Assembly (NCBI RefSeq): GCF_900111105.1
Contig: NZ_FOGC01000009.1
Location: 62,001-126,000, forward strand
Reading direction: 5' to 3'
Length of the DNA stretch: 64,000 nt
Source of the DNA: Rosenbergiella nectarea
Lineage (GTDB): Bacteria > Pseudomonadota > Gammaproteobacteria > Enterobacterales > Enterobacteriaceae
In this document: in pieces, positions 63,152 through 64,000 of the stretch
Layout of the letters: every line of letters begins with the position of its first letter
Position numbering within the stretch: position 1 is the first letter of the stretch
Made by a program: the position numbers and the translations under genes
The notes under the pieces: model-generated
Told to the model about the DNA's origin: nothing
What the model saw: only the letters and a program-made list of their open reading frames with translations
Database searches by the model: none

Positions 63152-64000
63152 GTGATCGAAAAATTGCGTAATATCGCCATCATCGCGCACGTTGACCATG
63201 GAAAAACCACCCTAGTCGACAAACTTTTACAACAGTCCGGTACCTTTGACGAGCGTACTGAAGCGACTGAGCGTGTGATGGACTCCAACGACCTGGAGAA
63301 AGAGCGTGGAATTACTATCCTCGCAAAAAACACCGCTATTAAGTGGAATGATTACCGTATCAATATCGTTGATACCCCGGGACACGCCGACTTCGGTGGT
63401 GAAGTTGAACGTGTTATGTCTATGGTCGACTCAGTACTGTTAGTCGTTGATGCGATTGACGGTCCTATGCCACAGACCCGTTTCGTAACTAAGAAAGCGT
63501 TTGCTCATGGGCTAAAGCCAATTGTTGTCATCAACAAAATTGACCGTCCGGGTGCACGTCCTGATTGGGTTGTTGACCAAGTATTCGATCTGTTCGTCAA
63601 CTTAGACGCGACAGATGAGCAATTAGATTTCCCAATTATCTACGCTTCTGCAATCCAAGGGATTGCGGGCGACGATCACGCAGACATGGCTGAAGATATG
63701 ACGCCACTGTACGAAGCGATCGTAAAACACGTACCTGCTCCTAATGTTGACCAAGACGGCGCGCTGCAAATGCAGATTTCGCAACTTGATTACAACAACT
63801 ACTTAGGTGTAATCGGAATCGGCCGTATCAAGCGCGGTAAAATCAAACCTAACCAACAGGTTACGGTTATCGATAGCGAAGGTAAAACACGTAACGGTAA
63901 AGTCGGTAAAGTGCTGGGCCATTTAGGTCTTGAGCGTATCGAGTCTGATTTAGCGGAAGCGGGTGATATCATTGCCATCACTGGTTTAGGCGAACTCAAC
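63152..64000 (+). CDS. typA: TypA/BipA, ribosome-associated GTPase (5' part)
   Basis: The first 283 codons of a translational GTPase: G1 [21 protein letters not shown]2 [11 protein letters not shown]3 [19 protein letters not shown]4 [15 protein letters not shown], and the domain II start [19 protein letters not shown]. Nearly identical to E. coli BipA. It starts at GTG with GAGG upstream, is divergent from glnA as in E. coli, and runs off the right end of the window. Confidence 0.96.
   Translation, partial: MIEKLRNIAIIAHVDHGKTTLVDKLLQQSGTFDERTEATERVMDSNDLEKERGITILAKNTAIKWNDYRINIVDTPGHADFGGEVERVMSMVDSVLLVVDAIDGPMPQTRFVTKKAFAHGLKPIVVINKIDRPGARPDWVVDQVFDLFVNLDATDEQLDFPIIYASAIQGIAGDDHADMAEDMTPLYEAIVKHVPAPNVDQDGALQMQISQLDYNNYLGVIGIGRIKRGKIKPNQQVTVIDSEGKTRNGKVGKVLGHLGLERIESDLAEAGDIIAITGLGELN

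Overview
The window looks like chromosomal DNA of an enterobacterium, most likely an Erwiniaceae member (Erwinia, Pantoea, Tatumella or Rosenbergiella relative). Three things point there: a desferrioxamine locus of the dfoJACS type with a FoxA-like receptor, a thiOSGF cluster as known from Erwinia and Pantoea, and a right end in the E. coli order spf-engB-(sRNA)-yihI-hemN-glnG-glnL-glnA-typA. No tRNA, rRNA, CRISPR array or complete insertion sequence was seen. The species cannot be fixed from the sequence alone.

Left part (1-14.8 kb) is accessory and decaying. It starts with a small exported peptide, a ylaC/MocR pair and an AriR-like peptide. Then comes a scar of an integrated mobilizable plasmid: a startless HTH protein gene, a surface acyltransferase and a MobA/MobL relaxase with a stop codon and two frameshifts. 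An autotransporter with a proline repeat hinge follows, abutting an inverted, truncated autotransporter heptosyltransferase. The rest is a broken aldehyde dehydrogenase, an acyltransferase/hexapeptide-transferase pair, a paaZ C-terminal remnant and a frameshifted glutathione transferase gene.

Middle left (14.8-28.5 kb) holds two coherent systems. One is a redox run: cytochrome b561, exported peroxiredoxin, DsbD-thioredoxin fusion, ECF sigma factor and NrsF-type membrane anti-sigma factor. The other is a Fur-box-flanked siderophore locus: siderophore-interacting reductase, dfoJ, dfoA, dfoC, dfoS and foxA.

The 28.7-37.5 kb stretch is a probable small-molecule uptake and oxidation cluster. It has a Tat-type FAD oxidoreductase (broken by an amber codon), a GntP permease, an exported beta-propeller lactonase-like protein (frameshifted in a T7 tract), a DctA-like symporter, a soluble Cache-domain protein, a FadR-type regulator and an aminotransferase. 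The substrate is unknown.

The 37.6-53.6 kb stretch has rluF, a TPP-riboswitch-led thiamine operon (thiO-S-G-F, then thiZ-X-Y transporter genes), a tannase-family esterase, an orphan MetQ lipoprotein behind tandem met boxes, a LysE exporter, a dienelactone hydrolase, a rearranged ssu sulfonate system (ssuCBD converging on ssuA) and nudK. The right end (53.7-64 kb) has an OprB-type porin, Spot 42 RNA, engB, a possible CsrC-like RNA, yihI, hemN, the glnALG nitrogen operon with its sigma-54 promoter, and the 5' part of typA/bipA, which runs off the window.
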